A stretch of 64,000 nucleotides of DNA from the NCBI GenBank assembly GCA_900538905.1, contig UPZS01000002.1, forward strand, positions 62,001 to 126,000. Direction: 5' to 3'. This document shows, piece by piece, positions 30,913 through 39,697 of the stretch (its first letter is position 1; the number at the start of each line of letters is the position of its first letter). A model generated the notes under the pieces. That model ran no database searches. It saw only the letters and a program-made list of their open reading frames with translations, and had not been told where the DNA came from. A program made the position numbers and the translations under genes. Origin of the DNA: an uncultured Sutterella sp. (GTDB lineage: Bacteria > Pseudomonadota > Gammaproteobacteria > Burkholderiales > Burkholderiaceae_F).

Positions 30913-32217
30913 ATGAACTGGCGTGTGGTTTTAGCCGTCCTGACGTGCAGCACGGTTCTCATGTCGGCAAGCTACACCATGTTGATTCCGTTCCTGCCGA
31001 TGTATCTTATCCAAGAGCTCGGCGTTCAAACCTCGGAAGTCAATTGGTGGAGCAGCATCATTTTTGCCGTGAGCTTTTTGATTTCAGGCATTTTCGCTCC
31101 CATCTGGGGAGCTATGTCCGATAAGGGCTCTCGCAAGCTCATGGCGTTGCGCGCCGCCAGCTGTTTGGCAATCACCTACTTTCTGGGCTCCATCGTCCAG
31201 ACCCCCTGGCAATTGTTCGGGGTTCGCGTACTGCAAGGTCTTGCCGCTGGCTTATGGCCGGCTCAGCTGGCTATTTTGACTTCCGTCATTCCGCACAAGA
31301 AGATCGGCTTTAGCATGGGCCTGATGCAAGCAGGGCTGACCGCAGGAGGCGTTCTGGGACCGCTTGTGGGCGGTTTTCTCGCAGAAGTGTTTGGGATGCG
31401 CTCGACGTTTCAGATCGCCGCTGTAGCGCTCACCACCATCACCATCGCGCTGGCGGTATTGATTAAGGAACCGCCGCGAGCCAAGCCCGTACAAAAAAGC
31501 GCCGATGATCCCGTTCGAGTTACGCCTTTGCGCAACCCCGTCATTCTGCGCATGCTTTTTGCCGCAGCTGTAGTTCAAATGAGCGTGCTGATGGTTCAAC
31601 CCGTGCTGCCGCTTTACATCGCGGAACTGCAGGGCTCAATGGATCGCATCGTCTTCATTTCCGGTTTGGTCTTTTCAATCGTAGGCATCTCCGGCGTGAT
31701 CGCCTCTCCGCCATGGGGAATGCTCGGTCAGGGATGGGGCTACCGTCCGGTCCTCTATCTTTCGCTCTTTCTGAGCGGCATCTTCGGCATTGTGCAAGCT
31801 ATTCCTCACGACCTCACTTGGTTTACGATCTGGCGCTTCGTAGGTGGCCTGACCTTTGCCGGCATCTTCCCGGCCATCAACGCTGTACTGACGCAATCGT
31901 CTGATCCTCAAGATCGCGGCAAAGTGTTCGCCTACTCTTACTCTGTTCAGCAATTCGGTAGTGTGATTGGCCCGGTGCTGGGCGGAGCACTTGCCACATG
32001 GGCAAGCAATCAGGTCACGCTAGCGGCCGCCGGTGCCATGCTCTTTCCTGTAGTCGCCATCCTTTACTTCTTCCGCCCGAAGGCTCCGGCCCCCGCGACC
32101 GGTATGCCCAAAGCGCTTTCCGAGAGCGGATGCGAAGTGCGACGTGAAATGGAAAAACAAGCCGCAGTCGAGCGAACGACTGACAACGAATCCAGCGATT
32201 CTGTCAATAAGGCCTAA
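30913..32217 (+). CDS. Major facilitator multidrug exporter (MdtG-like)
   Basis: A 434-residue inner-membrane protein with two six-helix halves. It begins MNWRVVLAVLTCSTVLMSASYTMLIPFLPMYL and has the MFS motif A in IWGAMSDKGSRKLMALR and motif C-like GLMQAGLTAGGVLGPLVGG, as in 12-helix drug exporters such as MdtG. The C-terminal tail of about 45 residues is charged and cytoplasmic. A GAGG site lies 8 nt before the ATG. Its substrate is not established. It is convergent with the tRNA-Gln unit. Confidence 0.88.
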   Translation: MNWRVVLAVLTCSTVLMSASYTMLIPFLPMYLIQELGVQTSEVNWWSSIIFAVSFLISGIFAPIWGAMSDKGSRKLMALRAASCLAITYFLGSIVQTPWQLFGVRVLQGLAAGLWPAQLAILTSVIPHKKIGFSMGLMQAGLTAGGVLGPLVGGFLAEVFGMRSTFQIAAVALTTITIALAVLIKEPPRAKPVQKSADDPVRVTPLRNPVILRMLFAAAVVQMSVLMVQPVLPLYIAELQGSMDRIVFISGLVFSIVGISGVIASPPWGMLGQGWGYRPVLYLSLFLSGIFGIVQAIPHDLTWFTIWRFVGGLTFAGIFPAINAVLTQSSDPQDRGKVFAYSYSVQQFGSVIGPVLGGALATWASNQVTLAAAGAMLFPVVAILYFFRPKAPAPATGMPKALSESGCEVRREMEKQAAVERTTDNESSDSVNKA

Positions 32218-32304
32218 CGAAGAGCAACAGTGCTCGGACGGGCGGAAGAGCCAAACACGCTTTTTCTGCCCGTTCTGTTTGGGCAAGTCTGGAAAATAGG
32301 CATG

Positions 32305-32332
32305 AAAAAAGCCGCTCACCTTTCGGCGCGGC
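32305..32332 (-). terminator. Terminator of the tpiA-secG-tRNA unit
   Basis: On the reverse strand a GCCGC/GCGGC stem is followed by six T residues. It lies 26 bp beyond the tRNA-Gln CCA end. Confidence 0.8.
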
Positions 32333-32357
32333 CTCTTCATCAATCTGATAAGTGCGA

Positions 32358-32435
32358 TGGCAGGGGTAGTAGGATTCGAACCTACGAATGGCGGATTCAG
32401 AATCCGCTGCCTTAACCGGACTTGGCGATACCCCA
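32358..32435 (-). tRNA. tRNA-Gln (anticodon CTG)
   Basis: A 78-nt tRNA with encoded CCA. The anticodon stem GCGGA/TCCGC encloses TTCTGAA, anticodon CTG. The acceptor stem GGGGTA pairs with TACCCC; position 1 (T) faces T at position 72, an unpaired end, which suits glutaminyl-tRNA synthetase's preference for a weak 1-72 pair. Discriminator G. Five bases separate it from tRNA-Leu. Confidence 0.95.
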
Positions 32436-32440
32436 GCACT

Positions 32441-32525
32441 TGGTGCGGTCGGAGAGACTCGAACTCTCATGGCTCTCACCACAGCCACCTCAAGGCTGCG
32501 CGTCTACCAATTTCGCCACGACCGC
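32441..32525 (-). tRNA. tRNA-Leu (anticodon GAG)
   Basis: An 85-nt class II tRNA with encoded CCA, discriminator A and long variable arm. The anticodon stem CAGCC/GGCTG encloses TTGAGGT, anticodon GAG, reading CUC and CUU. It follows secG by 80 bp, the placement seen in many betaproteobacteria ahead of the nuo operon. Confidence 0.96.
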
Positions 32526-32530
32526 TTGGC

Positions 32531-32559
32531 ACTCAAGAAAACTTTTGTTTTCTTTGAGT
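32531..32559. other. Hairpin between secG and tRNA-Leu
   Basis: ACTCAAGAAAAC pairs with GTTTTCTTTGAGT (one bulged base, 4-nt loop), ending 6 bp from the 5' end of the tRNA. No T-run follows on the reverse strand. It could be a processing site that frees the tRNA from the secG mRNA. Confidence 0.45.
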
Positions 32560-32605
32560 CACTCACAGTCGGACATAACCGGGACCAACTGCGAGGCCGC
32601 GAATA

Positions 32606-32983
32606 TTAACGCGGAACCTGGTTGGATTGCAAGTCATCCTTCGCAGCAGGCGCTTCAGAGCCAGCTGCAGCGGGAGCCTGCGTCGTCTGTTCGGTCGTCA
32701 CCGTACCGAGCACGCCACCCTGTCGCTGCTGGCTCTGCTTGTTGAAAGCACCGGAGCCGAGCGTGATGGCAATGGTGGCGCAGAAAAAGATCGTCGCAGC
32801 CACAGCCGTGGAACGCGACAGGAAGTTGGCCGAGCCGGTGGCGCCGAAAAGCGAACCGGAGGCGCCCGAACCAAAAGCAGCACCGAGATCGGCGCCCTTG
32901 CCGTGCTGCAGGAGCACCAGAATAATGACAGCAATCGCAGCAATGATCTGCACAACGATTGCGATACTCATCAACATCTGCAT
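32606..32983 (-). CDS. secG: Sec translocase subunit SecG
   Basis: Small inner-membrane subunit of SecYEG. The 125-residue product has two membrane helices (about 5-25 and 57-75) flanking the conserved LQHGKGADLGAAFGSGASGSLFGATGSANFLSR loop, the SecG signature. The Gln/Thr/Ala-rich tail after residue 80 is longer than in E. coli but normal for betaproteobacteria. It follows tpiA by 65 bp and precedes two tRNA genes on the same strand. Confidence 0.95.
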   Translation of the reverse strand: MQMLMSIAIVVQIIAAIAVIILVLLQHGKGADLGAAFGSGASGSLFGATGSANFLSRSTAVAATIFFCATIAITLGSGAFNKQSQQRQGGVLGTVTTEQTTQAPAAAGSEAPAAKDDLQSNQVPR

Positions 32984-33048
32984 AGTTGTGTGTTTTCCGT
33001 GAGGGTTCTGATTGTGGTTATTAAAAAGCTCTCAATCTGCCTGCGCCA

Positions 33049-33792
33049 TCAGTGCGCCGTGCAGATCTCATAAAAATCCTGTGCCTTAAGCGCTGCCCCG
33101 CCGATCAAACCGCCATCAATGTCGGGCATGGCAAAAAGCGAAGCCGCATTGGCGGGCTTGACGCTGCCGCCGTAGAGGATTCGCACCGTTTGAGCAAGCT
33201 CAGCTCCATGGCCAGCAAGTTCCGCACGTAAAGCGGCATGCACTTCCTGCGCAATCTCAGGCGTTGCACTTTTACCCGTACCAATCGCCCAAACGGGCTC
33301 GTAGGCAATCGTACAGCGCACAAAATCCTCTGTTCCTACTTCGCGCATCACCGCTTCGAGCTGGCGCGACACCACAGCGATCGTTTCACCGGCTTCACGC
33401 TCTTGGAGCGTCTCACCCACACAAACGATGGGCTCAAGCCCCGCAGCCAAGGCAGCCTTGGTCTTCAATGCCACTCGTTTGTCCGTGTCACCATATAGTG
33501 CACGGCGTTCGGAGTGACCGACAATCACATAGCGGCATCCGATTTCGGCGAGCATACGAGCGCTTACTTCACCGGTATAGGCACCGGACTCGAATTCGTT
33601 AACATCCTGAGCACCGAGCGCCACCGACGAGTTCTTAAGCAAACCAGCCATTTGGGACAGATATACGGCAGGCGCACAGACAGCCGTTTCGCAACCTGCG
33701 CTCTCCAACGCAAGAAACGCCTCTGCCCACTGGGCATTGGACTGAAGCGATCCGTTCATTTTCCAGTTGGCGACTACCAGTCTGTTTCGCAT
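33049..33792 (-). CDS. tpiA: Triose-phosphate isomerase
   Basis: Interconverts dihydroxyacetone phosphate and glyceraldehyde 3-phosphate in glycolysis. The 247-residue TIM barrel has VANWKMNG (catalytic Asn and Lys), the His of IVGHSERR, the catalytic Glu in YEPVWAIGTGKSAT and the phosphate loop YGGSVKPANA. The ATG at 33792 is preceded by GGAG; the TTG at 33807 adds five residues without need. tpiA-secG is a standard betaproteobacterial pair. Confidence 0.97.
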   Translation of the reverse strand: MRNRLVVANWKMNGSLQSNAQWAEAFLALESAGCETAVCAPAVYLSQMAGLLKNSSVALGAQDVNEFESGAYTGEVSARMLAEIGCRYVIVGHSERRALYGDTDKRVALKTKAALAAGLEPIVCVGETLQEREAGETIAVVSRQLEAVMREVGTEDFVRCTIAYEPVWAIGTGKSATPEIAQEVHAALRAELAGHGAELAQTVRILYGGSVKPANAASLFAMPDIDGGLIGGAALKAQDFYEICTAH

Positions 33793-33953
33793 GCCTTCGT
33801 TCTCCAAAAACCGCTGTCGAAAGTGAATTTAAGATTTTAACTGATCTTGCTTCGTTTCTTAAGGCGGCGAAAGCGGACCGACCGGTCCGCTTTGCTTTTC
33901 CTCGCTTTTGCCCTCAGCCGACAATGAAACGCCGGCTGAAGACCACCGTCATG

Positions 33954-36065
33954 TTACTCTTCGTTGAGAAGAGCCTTCATCGACAGACGCGGACGATTCT
34001 TATCGTCAAAGCCAATCACCTTGACACGCACCGTCTGGCCTTCCTGCAGGTAGTCGGAGACCTGATTGACACGTTCGTTGGCGATCTGGCTGATGTGCAA
34101 CAGACCGTCCTTACCGGGCAGCAGACCGATAATGGCACCAAAATCAAGCAGCTTGACAACGGGGCCTTCGTAAATCTTGCCCACTTCGACATCGGCCGTG
34201 ATCTCTTCGATGCGCTTCTTAGCGAATTCAGCACGTTGCGTATCGTTGGAAGCAATCGTCACCGTGCCGTCGTCTTCGATGTCAATCTGGCAACCGGTTT
34301 CTTCACACAGACCGCGGATCGTGGCACCGCCCTTACCGATCACATCACGGATCTTTTCCGGATTGATCTTGAGGGTGAGCAGACGCGGAGCCCAGACGGA
34401 GAGTTCCTTGGCGCCGTCGCCGGCCATTTCGTGCATCTTGCCGAGGATGTGCATGCGGCCTTCGTGAGCCTGAGCCAGAGCAGCCTGCATGATTTCGGCC
34501 GTGATACCTTCAATCTTGATGTCCATCTGAAGAGCGGTCACACCATTTTCGGTACCTGCCACCTTGAAGTCCATGTCGCCGAGGTGATCTTCGTCGCCGA
34601 GAATGTCGGTGAGAACGGCAAACTTGTTGCCTTCCTTGATGAGCCCCATGGCAACACCTGCCACGTAATCCTTGAGCGGCACACCGGCGTCGAGCATCGA
34701 CAGGCAGCCGCCGCAGACGGAAGCCATCGAGGAGGAACCATTGGATTCGCAGATTTCGGAAACCACGCGAATCGAGTAGTTGAATTCTTCGGCGCTGGGC
34801 AACACTGCCTTCAGAGCGCGCTTGGCGAGACGACCATGACCGATTTCACGACGCTTGGGGCTGCCCACGCGACCGGTTTCGCCGGTGGCAAACGGAGGCA
34901 TGTTGTAATGCATGATGAAGCGATCGCGGCTTTCGCCCATGATGTTGTCGATGATCTGTTCATCCTGCTTGGTACCGAGCGTGGTGAGCACCAGAGCCTG
35001 CGTTTCACCACGGGTAAAGAGGGCAGAACCGTGGGTACGCGGCAGAATCGACTGACGGATTTCGATCGGGCGAACCGTACGGGTATCGCGACCGTCAATA
35101 CGGGGCTTGCCTTCGAGAATATTGGTGCGAACGACGTGGGCTTCCATTTCGAAGAGGATGCCGTGAACTTCGTTCATGTCGGCAACTTCGGTGCCTGCGG
35201 CTTCGGCATCGGCCGTCAGCTGAGCTTCCACCTTTTCGTAGATAGCACGCAGCTTTTCGGTACGGCTCTGCTTGGAGCGAATCGTGTAGGCCTCTTCGAT
35301 GTCAGCCTGAGCAATTTCGTGCACGCGGGCAATAAGCGCCTCGTTCTTCGGAGCAGGCTGCCAATCCCAAGCAGGCTTGCCGGCTTCGGCGGTCAGTTCG
35401 TGGATGGCATTGATGGCCACCTGCATCTGCTGATGCCCGAACATCACGGCATCGAGCATCGTCTGTTCAGGCAGGCAATCGGCTTCGGATTCAACCATCA
35501 GCACGGCACGCTCGGTACCGGCTACGACAAGGTCAAGACGAGAATCCTTAAGCTGAGAAACAGTCGGATTGCACACGAAGCCGCCGTTGACATAACCCAC
35601 GCGGCAAGCACCGATCGGGCCCTTGAACGGAATACCGGAAATGGTCAGAGCGGCGGAAGCACCGATCATGGAAGGAATGTCCGGGTTGATTTCGGGATCA
35701 ACGGAAAGCACGTGAATAATCACCTGCACTTCGTTAAAGAATCCGTCCGGAAAGAGCGGACGGATCGGGCGATCGATCAAGCGGCTCGTGAGAGTTTCGT
35801 GCTCAGACGGACGGCCTTCACGCTTGAAGAAGCCGCCGGGGAACTTACCGGCAGCATAGGCCTTTTCGATGTAATCAACGGTAAGAGGGAAGAAATCCTG
35901 TCCGGGTTTGGTTTCCTTCTTGGCCACAACAGTAGCCAGAATAACCGTGTCGCCCATTTGAACAACGACGGCGCCGGAAGCCTGGCGGGCGATTTCGCCC
36001 GTGGTGAGCGTCACTTCGTGTTGGCCGAACATGAAGCTCTTGGAGACCTTGTTGAACATGCTCAT
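33954..36065 (-). CDS. pnp: Polyribonucleotide nucleotidyltransferase (PNPase)
   Basis: Phosphorolytic 3'-5' exoribonuclease and degradosome component. The 703-residue protein begins [29 protein letters not shown], contains two RNase PH repeats ([28 protein letters not shown] in the first; [23 protein letters not shown] in the second), a KH domain ([20 protein letters not shown]) and a C-terminal S1 domain ending SMKALLNEE. The ATG at 36065 has an AAGGAAA site. It follows rpsO by 248 bp containing hairpins, the conserved rpsO-pnp pair, where E. coli PNPase autoregulates through RNase III cleavage of its leader. Confidence 0.98.
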   Translation of the reverse strand: MSMFNKVSKSFMFGQHEVTLTTGEIARQASGAVVVQMGDTVILATVVAKKETKPGQDFFPLTVDYIEKAYAAGKFPGGFFKREGRPSEHETLTSRLIDRPIRPLFPDGFFNEVQVIIHVLSVDPEINPDIPSMIGASAALTISGIPFKGPIGACRVGYVNGGFVCNPTVSQLKDSRLDLVVAGTERAVLMVESEADCLPEQTMLDAVMFGHQQMQVAINAIHELTAEAGKPAWDWQPAPKNEALIARVHEIAQADIEEAYTIRSKQSRTEKLRAIYEKVEAQLTADAEAAGTEVADMNEVHGILFEMEAHVVRTNILEGKPRIDGRDTRTVRPIEIRQSILPRTHGSALFTRGETQALVLTTLGTKQDEQIIDNIMGESRDRFIMHYNMPPFATGETGRVGSPKRREIGHGRLAKRALKAVLPSAEEFNYSIRVVSEICESNGSSSMASVCGGCLSMLDAGVPLKDYVAGVAMGLIKEGNKFAVLTDILGDEDHLGDMDFKVAGTENGVTALQMDIKIEGITAEIMQAALAQAHEGRMHILGKMHEMAGDGAKELSVWAPRLLTLKINPEKIRDVIGKGGATIRGLCEETGCQIDIEDDGTVTIASNDTQRAEFAKKRIEEITADVEVGKIYEGPVVKLLDFGAIIGLLPGKDGLLHISQIANERVNQVSDYLQEGQTVRVKVIGFDDKNRPRLSMKALLNEE

Positions 36066-36208
36066 TTTTGAGTTTCCTTTGTTCTCAGGTGCTTTGCTTC
36101 CCGTATGGCTTTTGGTTCGTTCGGTGCTTGATGGCACGCTGCGGCACAAAATTCCGATCCGTTGTCAGAGGCTTGTGTCGCAACGCGCGTTACCGTCATC
36201 CGAAGAGC

Positions 36209-36296
36209 CTTTGCCGGAGCAAAGCGGGTTAATCAATTGTTTTTTCAGCTGTCCTTAGACAAGCTTACGGCCTGTTTGCGCTTTGACAAACAGGCC
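36209..36296 (-). promoter_or_regulatory. Hairpins in the rpsO-pnp gap
   Basis: Two hairpins lie between rpsO and pnp: GGCCTGTTTG/CAAACAGGCC (36269-36296, 10 bp, 8-nt loop), 17 bp after the rpsO stop, and CTTTGC-CGGA-GCAAAG (36209-36224). The first lacks a T-run. They could be the rpsO terminator/attenuator and the RNase III-type leader structure expected for pnp autoregulation; that assignment is inferred from the E. coli locus. Confidence 0.5.
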
Positions 36297-36313
36297 GCGG
36301 GATTCGGCAATTC

Positions 36314-36577
36314 TTACTTACGCAGCTTGAGCGAATCGATCAGCTTGCGGTAGGCAGCCACGTCCTTGCCCTTGAGGTAGTCGAGCAGCTTGCGACGGCG
36401 GCTCACCATCTTCAGAAGGCCACGACGGGAGTGGTGATCCTTCTTGTGTTCCTTGAAGTGTTCGGTCAAGGAATTGATGCGAGCGGTCAGCAGAGCGACC
36501 TGAACTTCGGGGGAACCCGTGTCGCCTTCGGCGCGGGCGTACTGGGCAATAACTTCTGCCTTGTTGATTTCAGACAT
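36314..36577 (-). CDS. rpsO: 30S ribosomal protein S15
   Basis: The 87-residue product is S15: [37 protein letters not shown] is the family core, and length is near the standard 88-89. S15 binds 16S rRNA helix 22 and can repress its own mRNA. It precedes pnp on the same strand. Confidence 0.98.
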   Translation of the reverse strand: MSEINKAEVIAQYARAEGDTGSPEVQVALLTARINSLTEHFKEHKKDHHSRRGLLKMVSRRRKLLDYLKGKDVAAYRKLIDSLKLRK

Positions 36578-36671
36578 TTTTCACCTTAAAAGAGGCGGTT
36601 AAACACATGCGGTGCGGGTGTCGAGCCTACACCGTGAGAAAGGCGCAATTTTACTTATTTGCTATTAAAAA

Positions 36672-37652
36672 TCAATAGCCAAGGCGCGACAAGAAACGTT
36701 CGCGCGTGAGGTCTTCATGGTGCACGGCGATATTAGCCGCACGCGTCAGAAGCGGACAGTCACTTCGGGGAAATTGATCGAAAACACGAGCAACATTGAG
36801 TCCCTCGACCACCATACCTACCTCGGCCAGCGCTTTTTCGGGCGACAGTCCCTGCCCGAGCCAACACCCATAAGTGAAATTGCGGCTGTGAACGCTTAGA
36901 GCCGTTGCCAACAAATCCCCCAACGCGCCATAACTCAGAACATCATCCGCACTTGCTCCCACAAAGCGGCGAGCCTCGGCAATGGCATCCGTCAGGAAAC
37001 AGGCCCGAAAATTATCTCCCAATGCAAGACCTTCGGCGATGCCGGCCGCAATGGCAATTAAATTTTTCACAGCACCGAACCGTTCCAGAGACTTGACATC
37101 TTCCTGCTCGGAAATGCGGGCGCGAGCTTTGGCAAACACGCGCTTCATGACCGAACGGGCACAGGAACTACCAGCCAGACTAATCCCGAACGGCAGATTG
37201 GTGGCAACCTCCTCGGCGTGCGATCCTCCGCTCAAGACACAAATGTCTGCGTCGGGAAGTTCCTCGGCAACTACCTCAGAAAGTGTCTTAGCACTTCCTT
37301 GTTCAAGGCCCTTGGCGGCGATGCAGACAACCGTCTTGGAAGAAATCAACGGAGCAATATGGCGAGCCATGTCGCGAATGTAACGCGATGCCACCACCAA
37401 AATGACGGCGTTTGCCTCACGTAGCTCCTCGCCCATCGTTGATCTGACATCAACGCGAGGATCCAGAATGAATCCGGGCAACTTCGGATGTCGGCGATCC
37501 ATCTGCAATGCTTGAACGTTTTTACCCGTCGCCGAATAAAGCGCGACATCGGCGCATGGCGCTGCAATGTGCGCAAGTACCGACCCCCAGGTGCCCGCTC
37601 CGATGACAGCCAACGACACCCGCTCGCCTCTTGTTTCTGAAGTCGTATTCAT
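36672..37652 (-). CDS. gpsA: NAD(P)-dependent glycerol-3-phosphate dehydrogenase
   Basis: Reduces dihydroxyacetone phosphate to sn-glycerol 3-phosphate for phospholipid synthesis; cytosolic. The 326-residue protein has VIGAGTWGSVLAHIAA (nucleotide loop), VCIAAKGLEQGS, VLSGGSHAEEVA, the catalytic lysine in AVKNLIAIAAGIAEGL, and ALGDLLAT. Some motifs are less canonical (GSHAEEV rather than GPSFAxEV). It begins with ATG 37652 and stands alone on the reverse strand between rpsO and the permease at 37729. Confidence 0.93.
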   Translation of the reverse strand: MNTTSETRGERVSLAVIGAGTWGSVLAHIAAPCADVALYSATGKNVQALQMDRRHPKLPGFILDPRVDVRSTMGEELREANAVILVVASRYIRDMARHIAPLISSKTVVCIAAKGLEQGSAKTLSEVVAEELPDADICVLSGGSHAEEVATNLPFGISLAGSSCARSVMKRVFAKARARISEQEDVKSLERFGAVKNLIAIAAGIAEGLALGDNFRACFLTDAIAEARRFVGASADDVLSYGALGDLLATALSVHSRNFTYGCWLGQGLSPEKALAEVGMVVEGLNVARVFDQFPRSDCPLLTRAANIAVHHEDLTRERFLSRLGY

Positions 37653-37728
37653 AATTCAAATTTCGCGCGTTAATTTTTTCTGTCGCAATTATGCGCAAAG
37701 AACGATTTTGACGTCAGCCTGATTACTG

Positions 37729-38688
37729 TCAAACGACAATTTCTCCTCTTTTGGCCTTGGCCTCCTGAAAGACCTTCAACGACAAAGTAACGCCCGCCAA
37801 AAGCAAAGCCATGCCGGCAAGCATGTTCCACGCCGGCCACTGCATACGCAACACATGCGCGTAGGTCACGGCAAAGATCGTCTCAAAAACGATCATCTGG
37901 CCGGCCAGTGCCGTCGGCAAACGCTGACTCATCGCGTTCCAGAAGACAATACCGACCCAAGACCCCATCAGTCCGCTGAACACCATGACAAACACAAACC
38001 ACATCGGGTCATAACCAAGCAATGGCGTTCCGTCGGGCTCCAGCTCCCAGAAAAAAAGATACATCACGACGGCAAAAGGAAACGTCGTTAGTCCCTGCGC
38101 CGTGGACCAGGCTCGTGGGGAACGGCCGGGGTGGGCCAGCAGCCAGTCGGCGTTTCGAATCGGATACCACGTCCAGAGCAGCAAAGCGGCAACACCCATC
38201 ATCACGCCGTACCAAAACTTCACGCCGCCGTCGGCCGAAGCACGAACAACCATTTCAAACTCGGTCATGCTCGCAAGCGCAAAACCGCAAACAATGAGTA
38301 AAAGCCCCGGCACCAGACGCGACCAGGCCAAAGCCGTGCCTTTTTTCTTGTCGCGAATGTTGGAGACGGCTGCCACAAGAACGGGCACTGCCGACATTGC
38401 CATTCCAGCCACAGGCACGCCTGCGTTCTGGATGCACTCAATCAGGCACCAGTAGTAGGCAATGTTTCCGATGACGCCAAGTTTGGAGACGTCAATCCAA
38501 TCTCGTAATGTGTAGTATGCAAATTCACGCCGCTCCATCCATGCCAGCGGCACCGCTACCAGACCGAAACTGACGAAGCGCCCGGCGGCCATCAGTGCCG
38601 GCGGATACCCCGGCAAGACCTCCGGCACCAGGTACACAAAGCCCCAGATCATGCAGGCTAGGACACCGTAGAGAAAACCGAGCGCCAT
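37729..38688 (-). CDS. EamA/DMT-family permease
   Basis: A 319-residue inner-membrane protein with ten hydrophobic segments. It opens MALGFLYGVLACMIWGFVYLVPEVL, has a long cytoplasmic/periplasmic insertion near residues 170-235 (including ADWLLAHPGRSPRAWSTAQG), and ends with a second EamA repeat (LAGQMIVFETIFAVTYAHVLRM). I start at ATG 38688; a TTG at 38712 adds eight residues. The substrate is unknown. It is one of three EamA permeases in the window and the most divergent. Confidence 0.85.
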   Translation of the reverse strand: MALGFLYGVLACMIWGFVYLVPEVLPGYPPALMAAGRFVSFGLVAVPLAWMERREFAYYTLRDWIDVSKLGVIGNIAYYWCLIECIQNAGVPVAGMAMSAVPVLVAAVSNIRDKKKGTALAWSRLVPGLLLIVCGFALASMTEFEMVVRASADGGVKFWYGVMMGVAALLLWTWYPIRNADWLLAHPGRSPRAWSTAQGLTTFPFAVVMYLFFWELEPDGTPLLGYDPMWFVFVMVFSGLMGSWVGIVFWNAMSQRLPTALAGQMIVFETIFAVTYAHVLRMQWPAWNMLAGMALLLAGVTLSLKVFQEAKAKRGEIVV

Positions 38689-38862
38689 AAGAATTCTTTT
38701 CAGAAATGACAAACAACGTGTGCATTATGCCCATACCAAACGGGCTTGACTGCAAGAACGACAGGCACCAACACTGTCACAGCCGTCCGCGGGCGGTACA
38801 ATCGAAAGGTTGAGAATTTTTGCGGACCTCGCGTGTCCAAATTGTTTACAAAGGAATTTTCG

Positions 38863-39570
38863 ATGTCCAATACGCTTACCGAATGGTTCCGTCACGTTCC
38901 CGAAGAAAAGTGGCTCCGCGATCCGGCCGCCAGCCGTGCCGATGCACAGGCCATTTGGGACAAGCTCGATCTCACTGCCGGCGTGCGCGTTTTTGAATGT
39001 CCCTGCGGCAAAGCTGATCTGAGTTTTCCGTTGGCGCGTCTCGGCGCCAAGGTAAGCGGCATTGATTTCAACTCCCACTTTGTGAGCGCCGCCAAGAACA
39101 AATTCTCCCGAGCGGGCTTGTCGGGTGAATTTAAGACCGACGACATGCGCACGGCGCAGTTTCCCGAGAAAATGGATCTGATCATCAATTGGGCCAGTTC
39201 GTTCGGTTACTTCTCTGACAAAGACAACGCCGATCTGCTGACGCGTTTTGCAAAAAGCCTTGCCGATGGCGGTCGCCTTCTGATCGAAGTAGCCAACCCC
39301 TCTCGCGTGCTTGCCGGAGAAGCCACCCGCATCATTGCTTCCGGCGAACAAGTTTGCGAAACCTGGGACGCCGAATCCAAGAGAGCCACCGTCATTTTTC
39401 CGGCCACGCAATTCCGCGGACCGGTGTCGGCAAGTGTGCGCGTATATACGTGCGATGAATACCGCTCAATGCTTGCTGCAGCGGGCTTGAAATTGGTCGC
39501 TTTCTACGGACAGAGCTTTACGGAATTCACGACCGAAAGCAGCCGCTTGATCGTGCTCGCCCAACGGTAA
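38863..39570 (+). CDS. Class I SAM-dependent methyltransferase
   Basis: A 235-residue protein with the Rossmann methyltransferase order: motif I region VFECPCGKADLSFPLARLGAKVSGIDFN, DMRTAQFPEKMDLIINWASSFGYF (motif II/III) and LADGGRLLIEVANPSR (post-II). Motif I is unusual, ECPCGKAD instead of the common DxGCGxG. The substrate cannot be told; small-molecule methylation is likely. The ATG at 38863 has an AAGGAA site; the longer frame to 38746 lacks one. Confidence 0.83.
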   Translation: MSNTLTEWFRHVPEEKWLRDPAASRADAQAIWDKLDLTAGVRVFECPCGKADLSFPLARLGAKVSGIDFNSHFVSAAKNKFSRAGLSGEFKTDDMRTAQFPEKMDLIINWASSFGYFSDKDNADLLTRFAKSLADGGRLLIEVANPSRVLAGEATRIIASGEQVCETWDAESKRATVIFPATQFRGPVSASVRVYTCDEYRSMLAAAGLKLVAFYGQSFTEFTTESSRLIVLAQR

Positions 39571-39697
39571 TTTCTTTTTGCAAAAATTCATTGCTCTTTA
39601 ACGCCTTTTGATTCCGTCTGGCCTATAAAGTAGTGCTATGGATAAGGCCGCTGCGCGATGCAACGGCCGCCTTTTAGTTGTAACGAAAGGAATTGCT

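Noticed and set aside
33924..36071. A 715-codon open frame on the plus strand opposite pnp
   Set aside because: It is the antisense shadow of pnp: pnp has complete domain motifs, and the shadow has no recognisable family, start site or sensible composition.
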